Positions 16,577 to 26,103 of a stretch of DNA of 37,352 bases are shown here, in pieces (the first letter of the stretch is position 1; each line of letters opens with the position of its first letter). Source of the stretch: an uncultured Verrucomicrobiales bacterium (GTDB lineage Bacteria; Verrucomicrobiota; Verrucomicrobiia; Verrucomicrobiales; Akkermansiaceae); the NCBI GenBank assembly GCA_937934595.1, contig CALGZA010000057.1, positions 1-37,352 on the forward strand. Direction: 5' to 3'. The notes below the pieces were generated by a model. The model was not told the DNA's origin. It saw only the letters and a program-made list of their open reading frames with translations, and searched no databases. The position numbers and the translations under genes were made by a program.

Positions 16577-17752
16577 CTAGTTCTTATTAACTGATAACCT
16601 AAGAAAAACCCCACTATCCTGAAAAAATGAAGCCGTACCAACACGCTTACCATCGCTAGCCACATCCGAGTGACTTACTCCCACAGAACTCCAAGTCGTA
16701 AGATCAGAGCTCTTCTCAACTATATATGAAACACCAGGCGTCAACGCGTAGTAACTCAGACGCGCCTTTAAATTAGAACTATCCAGACTAAACTCAGTAA
16801 GAATCTGACCCAAGTTAGACTTAGGATCCAGTTGTAACGCATAAGCCATCAGCAATGAGTGACCATCACCATTTACATCCTGACTCATATCAACATCAGG
16901 ATCCAAGTTATGGCCAATCAACCAGTCCCTAGCAAAAGGATTAACACCAGGTTTTAACATCACACACGGGTAGTTCTGCCAAGTCGGTGTCGTAAACCCC
17001 GTCTTCCCCTCCATAAAATAAATTGCAAAAGTAGACGCAAACGAAGTATGAGAACCCTGTAACTCAGGTAAAACCGCAGGAGCATTAGACTCAAATAAAA
17101 TCGATCTCAACTCATAACAATTATAAAATAACTTATCACTATCAGGATGTATCCGAGTAGCCACCCTCACATTCTGCAAATTCTCACAATCCTGAAAAAC
17201 TCCAAACTCAAACTTCGTATCCCCACCCAAAATAACCACATCCGTTAACCCATCACTCTTCCAAAAAGCACGCCTTGAAACTCGCGTCATTCCCGCAGGT
17301 AAAGTAATCTTGCGTAACTTACAGTCCTCAAAAGCACGCTCACCTATCACCTTTAAACTAGCAGGAAATACTACTGACTTAAGACTATAACTAATAAAAA
17401 ATGCCAACTCCCCTATCTCCTCCAGAGAATTACCAAAGTCAATGGAACTTACATTATTACACTGGTAAAATGCCTCATTACCTATCTTCAGTAATGTATT
17501 GGGTAATGTTATCTTCGTCAGCGCTGAATTAGCTATCACAGCAGCCACACCTATCTCAGTCACAGGCTTACCCTCCAGCTGCGCAGGCACCACCAAATGA
17601 CCATCAAACTGAGCCGGCGTCGTAAATCGAGTTATCTTAACGTTATCACCAACTACCTCATAGGTAAATGGCCCAGACTGAGCACCATGACTCAGAGTAA
17701 CAATGAGCAGGGAGAAAAATACTGATAAACCTGTTTTAAATACACATATCAT
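16577..17752 (-). CDS. Secreted BspA-like leucine-rich-repeat protein (paralog A)
   Basis: From the ATG at 17752 the product is 391 residues with a signal peptide at 1-23 (ending SHGAQ). Tandem LRR_5/BspA-type repeats follow at about 60-225, with units such as LKIGNEAFYQCNNV and LKVIGERAFEDCKL. A C-terminal module begins near residue 271. It contains a calcium-loop-like DVNGDG (292-297, dockerin/EF-hand style) and ends in GVSYIVEKSSDLTTW and FLRLSV. BspA-type repeats are usually surface adhesion or protein-binding scaffolds. It is colinear with the upstream paralog over its whole length. Its coding DNA is strongly skewed, with very little G on the + strand. Longer in-frame starts exist upstream, but only this one gives a clean signal peptide. 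Confidence 0.8.
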   Translation of the reverse strand: MICVFKTGLSVFFSLLIVTLSHGAQSGPFTYEVVGDNVKITRFTTPAQFDGHLVVPAQLEGKPVTEIGVAAVIANSALTKITLPNTLLKIGNEAFYQCNNVSSIDFGNSLEEIGELAFFISYSLKSVVFPASLKVIGERAFEDCKLRKITLPAGMTRVSRRAFWKSDGLTDVVILGGDTKFEFGVFQDCENLQNVRVATRIHPDSDKLFYNCYELRSILFESNAPAVLPELQGSHTSFASTFAIYFMEGKTGFTTPTWQNYPCVMLKPGVNPFARDWLIGHNLDPDVDMSQDVNGDGHSLLMAYALQLDPKSNLGQILTEFSLDSSNLKARLSYYALTPGVSYIVEKSSDLTTWSSVGVSHSDVASDGKRVGTASFFQDSGVFLRLSVNKN

Positions 17753-17852
17753 GCTCACTACTAAACAATTACAAACCATCAATTCAAGTAAAAAATAAGC
17801 CCCCCGCACGCAAAACCGCACATACATACAGATAAAAAATAACTCACCTAAT

Positions 17853-19019
17853 CTAATGTCTTCGCACAGACAACCTCAGAAACTTTTGTTCATCTCGCCA
17901 CGTAGTCACACTCGCAGTCCTTCGCCCAGAAGCATCAGTAGGTGAATACTTCCATGCAGATTTCCACGTCTTTAAATCATCACTCCACTCTACTAAATAT
18001 GATACACCAGGAGCCTTAGAATAAAAGGATAGCTTCATCGCAAAGTTTGCTAAATCTAACTGAACAGTAGGCATGCTCTGCTTAAAATTTGAATTCGGAT
18101 CCACATTCAGTGCATAAGCTAGCAACAATGATTGGCCATCACCATTATGATCCTTACTTAAATCCATATCAGGATCTAAATTATGTCTAATCAGCCACTC
18201 ACGGGCATGAGGATTAGCCCCATTCCCAAGCATAGCCATTGGATAGTTTTGCCAAGTAGGCGTTGTAAAGCCAGTCTTACCTTCCTTAAAATACATCGAA
18301 AAACCCTCCGCAAATGACTCGCTTAGAGGATTGAGCGGTGGCAAGGTAGCTGGCGCATCTGACTCAAAAGTGATTGAGCGAAGTGCATCGCAACCGTGAA
18401 ACAAATATTCACTTTCCGGATGCAGCCCTGCCGCTATCGTAACGTTTTGCAAGTTTGCACAATCTTGAAAAACACCAAACTCAAATTTAGTATTTTCTCC
18501 CAAGATATAGACATCCGTTAAATGATCACTACTCAAAAATGCTCTTTTCCCAACATTGATCAACCCAGACGGTAAAGTCAAAGTGATGAGCTTACAATTA
18601 TCAAAAGCACGTTCGCCAATAGTCTTGAGACTGTTCGGTAGAACAATAGATTTCAGACTAGAACTAACAAAAAACGCCAAATCTCCAATAGACTCAACTG
18701 AAGTTCCTAAATCAAAAGATGTAACATTATTACATTGATAAAACGCACTATCACCAATCTTTAGAAGAGTATCTGGCATAGTTACCGTCTTTAAATCAAA
18801 ATTAGCTGAAAAAGCACTATTCCCTATCTCTGTTACTGGCTTGCTATCTATCTGAGAGGGAATAACAAGCTGACCATTGAAATCAACAGGTGTCGTATAA
18901 TCCGTAATCCTTACCGATTGCCCAATGACCTCATAGGTATAGGAACCAAATTGAGCACCATAACCTAGGCATGAAGCAAATAATGAAAACAATATAATTT
19001 GAGATAATATTAAACGCAC
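17853..19019 (-). CDS. Secreted BspA-like leucine-rich-repeat protein (paralog B)
   Basis: This 388-residue protein is a full-length paralog of the next gene downstream. It has a signal peptide (1-22, ending GYGAQ), LRR_5 repeats (units such as LKIGDSAFYQCNNV and LKTIGERAFDNCKL), shared blocks KFEFGVFQDC and EGKTGFTTPTWQNYP, a DHNGDG calcium-like loop and a GVSYLVEWSDDLKTW ending. The GTG start at 19019 is chosen because AAGG lies eight bases before it and it gives a standard signal peptide. An upstream GTG at 19040 adds seven residues. Unlike paralog A, its base composition is only mildly skewed. The two genes are 100 bases apart and probably arose by duplication. Confidence 0.8.
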   Translation of the reverse strand: MRLILSQIILFSLFASCLGYGAQFGSYTYEVIGQSVRITDYTTPVDFNGQLVIPSQIDSKPVTEIGNSAFSANFDLKTVTMPDTLLKIGDSAFYQCNNVTSFDLGTSVESIGDLAFFVSSSLKSIVLPNSLKTIGERAFDNCKLITLTLPSGLINVGKRAFLSSDHLTDVYILGENTKFEFGVFQDCANLQNVTIAAGLHPESEYLFHGCDALRSITFESDAPATLPPLNPLSESFAEGFSMYFKEGKTGFTTPTWQNYPMAMLGNGANPHAREWLIRHNLDPDMDLSKDHNGDGQSLLLAYALNVDPNSNFKQSMPTVQLDLANFAMKLSFYSKAPGVSYLVEWSDDLKTWKSAWKYSPTDASGRRTASVTTWRDEQKFLRLSVRRH

Positions 19020-19027
19020 AATAATGA

Positions 19028-19031
19028 CCTT
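19028..19031 (-). promoter_or_regulatory. Shine-Dalgarno AAGG of LRR paralog B
   Basis: It lies eight bases upstream of the GTG at 19019 and favours that codon over the GTG at 19040, which has no comparable motif. Confidence 0.5.
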
Positions 19032-19085
19032 ACAACACACCTACACTATGGATTCAAGCACAAATTCAGCAAATAATGAAAACCA

Positions 19086-19117
19086 ATATCCATACCTTTA
19101 TAAAAAGGTATGGATAT
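19086..19117 (-). terminator. 14-bp perfect hairpin after the giant-protein gene
   Basis: Arms 19086-19099 and 19104-19117 pair perfectly around a four-base loop. In the - direction the hairpin lies 28 bases after the stop of the 2303-residue gene and is followed by TGGTTTT. That is a short T-run, so termination may be moderate. It probably ends the sigma/VWA/giant-protein transcript before the LRR genes. It could also protect an mRNA end. Confidence 0.7.
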
Positions 19118-19144
19118 CTTAGTTAAAATCACTCCAGCTACAAA

Positions 19145-22100
19145 CTACTTTCTAGACAGCCAAATCCCTATAAAGCTAGTAATGAAGAGTATCAAAATCA
19201 GACCAAAATGTGAGCCTCCTGCCCCAACATCCATCGCCTCATTCACAGAAGATGAGTTTAACTCTATCTCTATACCCAGTCCATGATCACCAGCCAAATG
19301 CAGATCCTTACGGAAATGAAGAACATTACGAGTATCCAAGATCTCTAGCTCCACAGCCTGACCAGCAGAACTAGTTACCAATTGCGGCTTCACTAGCTTC
19401 CGTGCTATCCGCTTCATCGCTAATATCTCCTCAGCACTATTTCCCTGCATGTAATCTCCTAGCTGATTCGGATCAAAGTTCTTACTCCCTAAGAAAAAAG
19501 GATTACGCGTAACAGCCTCCTCTAATGCATCATTCTTACCCTGAGTATTTCCCATCGCCTTGTTATCCATGTAAGATTTCTGACTCCGTGTATTAAGACC
19601 CATAATCGCCTGACTCGTCATATTGCGCTCTAACTTCACTCGCGCATCCTCATTACTAGCTGCATCAACAGCCTGATTACGGAACACCCGGTTCAGTGCA
19701 GCATTAGCTTTATCCAGCTGACCTCTGTTACTAAAGTCCATCGCTCTATCTAACTCACGCTGCCCCTCCTCCCTCAGCTCCATATACCTTGCCTTCTTTA
19801 TACTCTTGAAAGCATCTGTATAACTTCCCATATGAGGATTTCTGATCGTATCTATATAATCAAAACCACCCCTATACTTACCCATAGAATAACCATCAGG
19901 AAGCATCACATACCAATCAATATTCTCTAAAGGAATACTCATCTTAGGCCCTAACAAGGTGACCACCTTACCTACTGCCGCACCAGCTTTCACCTGATAT
20001 GTAATTTGAACCTTAGCGGGCTCTTTATCTTTATTGGACTCGCTAACATGGAACCAATATGCATCTCCCTCCTTAACCACCTCAGCACTCTTATCATTTA
20101 CTATTACATTGAATAGCTCAGCTCCATCCGGAAGGGATATCCTCAAACTAGACTTCTCAGCTACGTTGACATCAAGACTCAACCTCGAAAGCGCACCACC
20201 ATCAGCATTAAACATAGTCCGTAAGTTACCACGCGCCACACGCAGCTTCAGAGTGCCTGCCATAGAATGCCTCTTCACACTTAATGCCATCTTTTTCTTC
20301 GCATCCAATACGCGGTAACACAAACTCGGATCACTTCGGTCAGATACATCATACAGCTTGCTAGGCACATTAGCCCAGTCAAACCCTCTCCACTCTCGTA
20401 ACTCAGCTCCCTGAACCTCAAGGCGACTCGGAACACGCACCGCAACATAATGAACAGCCTGCTTGGAATCTAGTAAATGAACAGGTGATATCAACTCTTC
20501 ATCACCACCACGTAATGTCAGATCCTGATAACCTATCTGAACTGGCACAGACCCTATCATTCCCCTCCGTAAATTAATCTGCCATTCATCAGCCTTAACA
20601 TGCACTATCTCCTTAACCGCCTTACCACTCGCTCTCAACGTGCTAGCCTGCTCTTTCCCTACTCCAGGTATCCGAATGTTAAATTTCTTAACCACCGCAT
20701 GCTCCACCTGATAATGTATATTCATCCAGTGCTTAGTTAACCCTTCTCGCACACTCACCTGCTGAAGTATCTCAGCGGTAATCCATGGATCTAACTTCTG
20801 AACAGCCAATGAAATCTTCCAGTCCCTTTGTAATAATCGGAACCCCAATGAACCCACACTCTTAACCGCTGAATCCTTATTTTCTAATTCTGAAGCATGC
20901 TTACGATCCGCCACGCGTAACCTAATCCCATGATCTGGTATCAAACTAAGCACACCACCTTGACGATCAACTCCCTCAAGTGACCAGCGCGGAACATCCC
21001 ATACACTCGCCGCAGTCGCCACCTCAGGTGCATCTCCCTGCATCGTTATAATAAATCGCTGATTCCCCATCGTCTTACCATTCAAATACATAGTAGCCAA
21101 TGACTTCCCACCTACCTCTGATAAACTCCAGTCTCTCAAAGCAGCTCCATTGATTGATTCAACAGACAGACCACTAGGAACCATGAACTTCAGCTCAAAC
21201 ACACCAGCACGAGTTATATGAACAAAAGCCTCTACCTGGTGCGATATCCTCTCATCACTCAGCCGTATAGTCTGCTGACTCTTAACTCGTATCTCAGGTG
21301 CCACTGCCGCCACTCTCAAATTAATCTTACCGCGCTTCTGTCCATAACGATACGCCTTGTGAAGAAGAAACTTAGATTGTAAGTCGCGCGCAGACTTAAC
21401 TAAACTCTTATCAAAATCAGCTATATTAATCTCTAACAGATCTACTACCTTCGCATCATCTGGCTGAGAATCCAACCCAAATCCATACCCTATCTCACCC
21501 ACAGTACTCGCAGCACCACGAACTAAAATAGATTCTAACAGCAAGTCCTGCGGATAAGCCTTCACACCACGCTGAGTCATAATCATTAAATTAAAATCTT
21601 TCGTCTGAGGCCTCTGCATCATCACAGTCAACGTCTTACTCGCAGCATCAAATCGCCAATTATCAATCTCAGAACCCATCACATTCCCTACCATTAAACC
21701 ATCAGGAATCGTAATAGCCACCTCCTTAAGCTCTCCCGCTAAAGGCTTAATACTAACCTTATGACGCCCATCTAAAACTCCAGGAGCAGGAACATAGACG
21801 TCCGCCACCTCAGCTAAAAACCGTAGCTTCTCCACACTCCTATCCCGCGGCATCGGCCTCAGAATCACTCGCGCTTGCACAAGCCCCATCAGAGTTAGAT
21901 GGAAAGAACTTTGTTCATCAGCCCCATCAAGCCTCTCAGACCGAACAGACTGAGCAGAACTAACCTTCCAGTTCGCTTCATCCACCACCACAGACAGTGT
22001 CTTCATCGCAGACTTCCCACTAAGGACTCGGCACATTAACTCAGCCTCACCCTTTAACATAACCTGATAACGAACCACAGCACGTATCTCGCCAGAATCC

Positions 22101-25100
22101 TCAGCTACCAGTCTCCACGCTAGTGAACCATCCACTTCGCTCTTCATCTTCACCACGCGGAATCCATCACCCTCAGCACCTAAAAGAACACCAGGCGCTC
22201 TAAGTATTTCCAGAGAGTCACCCTCTTCTGCATTCCACGTAATAGTCTGTGTTGAGATCAACTTCTTATCCCTCACATCCCATGCCTCCACTATAGAATC
22301 CGCTATCTGCTCATCAGCGCGTGACTCAGATACTAATGCCATCATACTAAACAGCACCACACTCACAGCAGTAGCTCCACCAGACTTAAAGTTCCAACCA
22401 TTTATCAACTTAGGAAGCCCCTTCACCAGCAGCAAACCTGCTAACAATGCCAGAGCAAAATAAAAGTAAGCAGCCCCTCCAACATGCATCAGACAACTCA
22501 CTAAAATAGCAAAAACAGCAAGCCCCCTCAGCAATGTAGTCGGCAGAAGATTCCGAACCGCATCACTATCTAACATACTAACCACCAATAATCCAACTCC
22601 TACTAGCAACAATGAAATGCCAATCCCAGAGAATCGGCTAGGCCCAGATGCTTCATTAGATAACTCTAAAGATACCGCTTCTTGATGACTCACCACAGGA
22701 GCCACCACATCAAATTCCTTGAAACTAGTCACAGTTGTATCCACAGATTCTACTCCTAATAATATACTCACAGCTATAGCAGCTAATACCCAAACATTAC
22801 CAAACAATATCAACCAACGATCAGTAATCTTATCCCTTAACAAGAACACTCCCCCTAACAAAAGACCGAGAACCCCTATAAACATATAATAATAAGACTT
22901 TATCTGACTAAAGCCATTCTCACTAACGTGCATCTGTAATGGCTTAACATTACCCCCAATAGCACTCATATGATTATCCCCAGTCACCTTCCATTCCGCT
23001 ATCGTAAGTGGCGCAGATAAAACCGGCGGACCCACAGTAACCTTAGCAGGATCATCAGATATCCCACCATAACGAATCTCCAGAGTCCTATAACGGTTCG
23101 CATCCTTCGTCGATGGCAAAGGAAGTATTACCTGGTCACCATCAACTCGTGCATTGATCAACTCACCATCAACCATCGAAGTCCACAGCTTATTACCCTC
23201 AGGTAGCTTTATGCGGAGAGCTTTACTACCCCTCGTATTCACTAAAAATTTAGCATTCGTCACAACCTCACCTTCACTTGTAATTCGAGTGTCCAATGAC
23301 GCTGCTCCCACCGCCTGATCAAGAGTCTTCACCAGCTCCATCGTCTCAACATGCAGTGACACCCCATAAGGCCTTGCAGAATATTGCCACGCCGCTACCG
23401 ATGGCGTAGAGGTCAGCACCTGATGCTCAGACGGCATCTCAAGAGGACTAATGCGTAACAAACTCCCGCTCTTCTTTACATCGCTCACCTTTACCTGATG
23501 ATCACTCACCAAATGAATAAATCCAGACTCAGAATGAACTCCTATCGGAGTCACAGAGCCTATACTTATCGTCCCCCCTCGTGGACTCATCGGCTCTTCA
23601 TAAGTAACTAACAACTTAGAAGTACCCATCACAGGCTGATTCAAGGTCACAGTCAACACATCACCATCCTGATCCCATGTCCTAACATACTGACCCTCCA
23701 CAGACACATTCTCTACTCCAGCTGGCAAACTCAGCTTCCACTCATTCGTAGGCGCACCTATTACAAAATAATAAGCAAGAATCTTAGCCTCAAGAACTCC
23801 CTCCTTAAGATGATACAAATGCAACAGATCAGACTGTATAGACTGCCCCATCGCACTTATCTGAACAGTCGCAGACCACTCAGCAGACCGGGTCCTATAC
23901 GCATGCTGTAACCTGTCACCACCACCTGGAAAATATGCCAATGGCCGCTCATCAAGCTGCTTCACAGACGCCTTAACTGGAATCATCTTCCAGCCACTTG
24001 CCGACAGAACTCCTATATCCCCACGGATCGTCTTCACACCAGGAAATGCCATAACAGGCAGTGACCACTCACCACCAGCCGCTGCCAGATTCTTCTCCAA
24101 TCTAACTAGTATCAACTGACGCCCTATCACCTCACCATTAAACAAAATCTTAACAGCTCGTCTCCCACCCACTACCGTCGTACTAACCACATGATCAGCC
24201 ATGTTCGCACTCACCACCCTAGATACAGAATAGTCCGCTGGTATCATAAAACTCCACTCACGTAAACCCGCCTCAGCAATATCTATCTCTATATTAGCAT
24301 CTATCACTCGGTCAGTCTCACTCATCTCATAAGTTGTTATATGACTCAAAGACACCTCAGATGTAATCTGATCCGCAGATAACTCGATCTTACGCTCAGC
24401 AGATGGAAATCGATACACAAACACCTGACTACCCACTCCTTTAATTTGTGCCTGCTTCACAGGAAACTTATCAGGTGAAAGCTGCATCAATCCACGTGTA
24501 AGACTTGTCTCCACCCTCACTGCACCTCTATTAGATACTCGGATAAATCCAGAATGCCGCATACTCCCACGCGGAGTCAAAGTCAGTGGCTCAACCTTCG
24601 CCGGAAACTTACCCAAAGCATGCTGTGACGCCACACGTAACTCACTAACCCCAGATATAGCCGCCTTCATCACACATTCTAACAGCTTCTTACCCCCCAC
24701 CTCGCTCACCTTCCAGCTCGCCACCTGAGAACCTAACACAGATACTATTTCCCCAGACCCAGAAAGATCAAAGACCACCTTACTCATCTTCCCCTGCAGC
24801 ACCTTAAACTGAACTTTCGAGGAAGCATGCATCAAACCAGAACTAACAGAAACCTCAGTCACCCCCTCAGTAGTATAAAATAAAGCGCCATCTCCAGTCT
24901 TTGCCCTCGTCTTCCAGCTCAGATCACACACACCAGTTGCCGGCAGCACACCATGCCATGAGGACCCATCAGAATTAAAATCTAAAACCGTTGTCTCATC
25001 CCTACGAAACTCTATACTCTCTTTCAAATTATCAATAGCTAGCGGCACCACAGCCCCATTAGGAACCGTAAAATTCAACTCACTCCAACCCTTGCCACTC

Positions 25101-26056
25101 GTAACAGGAACAGCAAAATCTAGCTGAACTGAATACACACCTTCATTACTACATACTATCCCATAAACCATTCCAGACTTCCCATGACTAACATGCATCT
25201 TCCCAGCATCAATATCAGGAAAACTACTCAACGCTACCTTCCCTCGCAAAAGTGTAAAAGGCACTTCGCTAGCCTCTCTCACATGAAGCTCGCCACTAAG
25301 CGTAACCCTTGCAGACTTACCACTATCATCAACCACTGCCTGAACCTCTATATCGCGTAAATCAATAGGAGCATAATCCCCCGCACTCTTCAGAATTCTC
25401 AACTCCATATCAGAGGAACCATGAGATATAAACACCATTGAATCAGCTACTTCAGACTTCGCAACAGTACATCCCCTCGCCTCCAGAACATCCACCTGCA
25501 CACCATCCTTCAATATAGTAATTGACTCAGAAAAACCAGCCCTGTCACCTTCCACATTTGAAAAAGTCATCAGATGCACATGAGGCTTCGCTATAGACTT
25601 ATCCAGCTTCAGCTCAGCATGCACATCTACATCCAGATCCTCAATATCCGCATCATTAGCGCGCACATCCAGATAATGAACTCCCTCATGCTCCCGCACA
25701 GACCACTCCTTCAGCCCCTCACCTATCACTGACTTAATATCAGACTTATGCCGTATCGCCAGACTCATCACCTCATCAGCTCCCTGAAGCTTCTTAAAAC
25801 TCAAAGAAATCTTCTGCCTAACAGAAGTAGAATTCACCCTTACCAGCTGCTCAGACTTAGTGGAGAAAAACAACGGCGGCTTCGGTGGAACTCCATGCGC
25901 CTCCACTATCAATGCTCCTCCAGACCCAGCATGCATTTCTGCCTTCAAACCTATATCATCAGCTTCCTGCGCCAGCGCCACTGCACTCAACAGCCCGGCA
26001 GCGGAACTGGCGACAAGATATTTAACGACACACTTAATTTTTCGTCTCAACTTCAT
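19145..26056 (-). CDS. Giant (2303 aa) membrane repeat protein, two-half architecture, unrecognised family
   Basis: An N-terminal signal peptide (about 1-30, ending VALAQ) leads into a beta-rich extracytoplasmic region to about 1050. A cluster of about six hydrophobic spans follows (about 1055-1074, 1080-1100, 1143-1161, 1177-1192, 1194-1212, 1228-1243), the last ending in SESRA like a second signal peptide. A second beta-rich half runs from 1248 to about 2080, then a helical TPR-like stretch (2092-2156) and a C-terminal Gly-Gly/hydrophobic/basic tail (2279-2303). A motif of the form P-x-G-x(n)-V-x-G-x-W recurs in both halves, for example LPAGVENVSVEG, IPDGLMVGNVMG, VPSGLSVESING. AGGA lies seven bases before the ATG. 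It follows the VWA gene by 44 bases and probably shares its transcript. I know no named family; an envelope structural or sensory role is an inference. Confidence 0.85.
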   Translation of the reverse strand: MKLRRKIKCVVKYLVASSAAGLLSAVALAQEADDIGLKAEMHAGSGGALIVEAHGVPPKPPLFFSTKSEQLVRVNSTSVRQKISLSFKKLQGADEVMSLAIRHKSDIKSVIGEGLKEWSVREHEGVHYLDVRANDADIEDLDVDVHAELKLDKSIAKPHVHLMTFSNVEGDRAGFSESITILKDGVQVDVLEARGCTVAKSEVADSMVFISHGSSDMELRILKSAGDYAPIDLRDIEVQAVVDDSGKSARVTLSGELHVREASEVPFTLLRGKVALSSFPDIDAGKMHVSHGKSGMVYGIVCSNEGVYSVQLDFAVPVTSGKGWSELNFTVPNGAVVPLAIDNLKESIEFRRDETTVLDFNSDGSSWHGVLPATGVCDLSWKTRAKTGDGALFYTTEGVTEVSVSSGLMHASSKVQFKVLQGKMSKVVFDLSGSGEIVSVLGSQVASWKVSEVGGKKLLECVMKAAISGVSELRVASQHALGKFPAKVEPLTLTPRGSMRHSGFIRVSNRGAVRVETSLTRGLMQLSPDKFPVKQAQIKGVGSQVFVYRFPSAERKIELSADQITSEVSLSHITTYEMSETDRVIDANIEIDIAEAGLREWSFMIPADYSVSRVVSANMADHVVSTTVVGGRRAVKILFNGEVIGRQLILVRLEKNLAAAGGEWSLPVMAFPGVKTIRGDIGVLSASGWKMIPVKASVKQLDERPLAYFPGGGDRLQHAYRTRSAEWSATVQISAMGQSIQSDLLHLYHLKEGVLEAKILAYYFVIGAPTNEWKLSLPAGVENVSVEGQYVRTWDQDGDVLTVTLNQPVMGTSKLLVTYEEPMSPRGGTISIGSVTPIGVHSESGFIHLVSDHQVKVSDVKKSGSLLRISPLEMPSEHQVLTSTPSVAAWQYSARPYGVSLHVETMELVKTLDQAVGAASLDTRITSEGEVVTNAKFLVNTRGSKALRIKLPEGNKLWTSMVDGELINARVDGDQVILPLPSTKDANRYRTLEIRYGGISDDPAKVTVGPPVLSAPLTIAEWKVTGDNHMSAIGGNVKPLQMHVSENGFSQIKSYYYMFIGVLGLLLGGVFLLRDKITDRWLILFGNVWVLAAIAVSILLGVESVDTTVTSFKEFDVVAPVVSHQEAVSLELSNEASGPSRFSGIGISLLLVGVGLLVVSMLDSDAVRNLLPTTLLRGLAVFAILVSCLMHVGGAAYFYFALALLAGLLLVKGLPKLINGWNFKSGGATAVSVVLFSMMALVSESRADEQIADSIVEAWDVRDKKLISTQTITWNAEEGDSLEILRAPGVLLGAEGDGFRVVKMKSEVDGSLAWRLVAEDSGEIRAVVRYQVMLKGEAELMCRVLSGKSAMKTLSVVVDEANWKVSSAQSVRSERLDGADEQSSFHLTLMGLVQARVILRPMPRDRSVEKLRFLAEVADVYVPAPGVLDGRHKVSIKPLAGELKEVAITIPDGLMVGNVMGSEIDNWRFDAASKTLTVMMQRPQTKDFNLMIMTQRGVKAYPQDLLLESILVRGAASTVGEIGYGFGLDSQPDDAKVVDLLEINIADFDKSLVKSARDLQSKFLLHKAYRYGQKRGKINLRVAAVAPEIRVKSQQTIRLSDERISHQVEAFVHITRAGVFELKFMVPSGLSVESINGAALRDWSLSEVGGKSLATMYLNGKTMGNQRFIITMQGDAPEVATAASVWDVPRWSLEGVDRQGGVLSLIPDHGIRLRVADRKHASELENKDSAVKSVGSLGFRLLQRDWKISLAVQKLDPWITAEILQQVSVREGLTKHWMNIHYQVEHAVVKKFNIRIPGVGKEQASTLRASGKAVKEIVHVKADEWQINLRRGMIGSVPVQIGYQDLTLRGGDEELISPVHLLDSKQAVHYVAVRVPSRLEVQGAELREWRGFDWANVPSKLYDVSDRSDPSLCYRVLDAKKKMALSVKRHSMAGTLKLRVARGNLRTMFNADGGALSRLSLDVNVAEKSSLRISLPDGAELFNVIVNDKSAEVVKEGDAYWFHVSESNKDKEPAKVQITYQVKAGAAVGKVVTLLGPKMSIPLENIDWYVMLPDGYSMGKYRGGFDYIDTIRNPHMGSYTDAFKSIKKARYMELREEGQRELDRAMDFSNRGQLDKANAALNRVFRNQAVDAASNEDARVKLERNMTSQAIMGLNTRSQKSYMDNKAMGNTQGKNDALEEAVTRNPFFLGSKNFDPNQLGDYMQGNSAEEILAMKRIARKLVKPQLVTSSAGQAVELEILDTRNVLHFRKDLHLAGDHGLGIEIELNSSSVNEAMDVGAGGSHFGLILILFITSFIGIWLSRK

Positions 26057-26082
26057 AATGTTATCCTAGTTTTATATTTTTA

Positions 26083-26103
26083 TTGTAAATTACTTGTAAA
26101 TTA
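26083..26103. repeat. 10-bp direct repeat duplicating the VWA stop region
   Basis: TTGTAAATTA occurs at 26083-26092 and 26094-26103, one base apart. The second copy contains the stop codon (TAA read on the - strand) of the VWA gene. It is probably a small local duplication. Confidence 0.6.

Noticed and set aside
17780-17852. G/C-rich tract upstream of LRR paralog A as a terminator
   Set aside because: No stable stem of useful length could be paired by eye.
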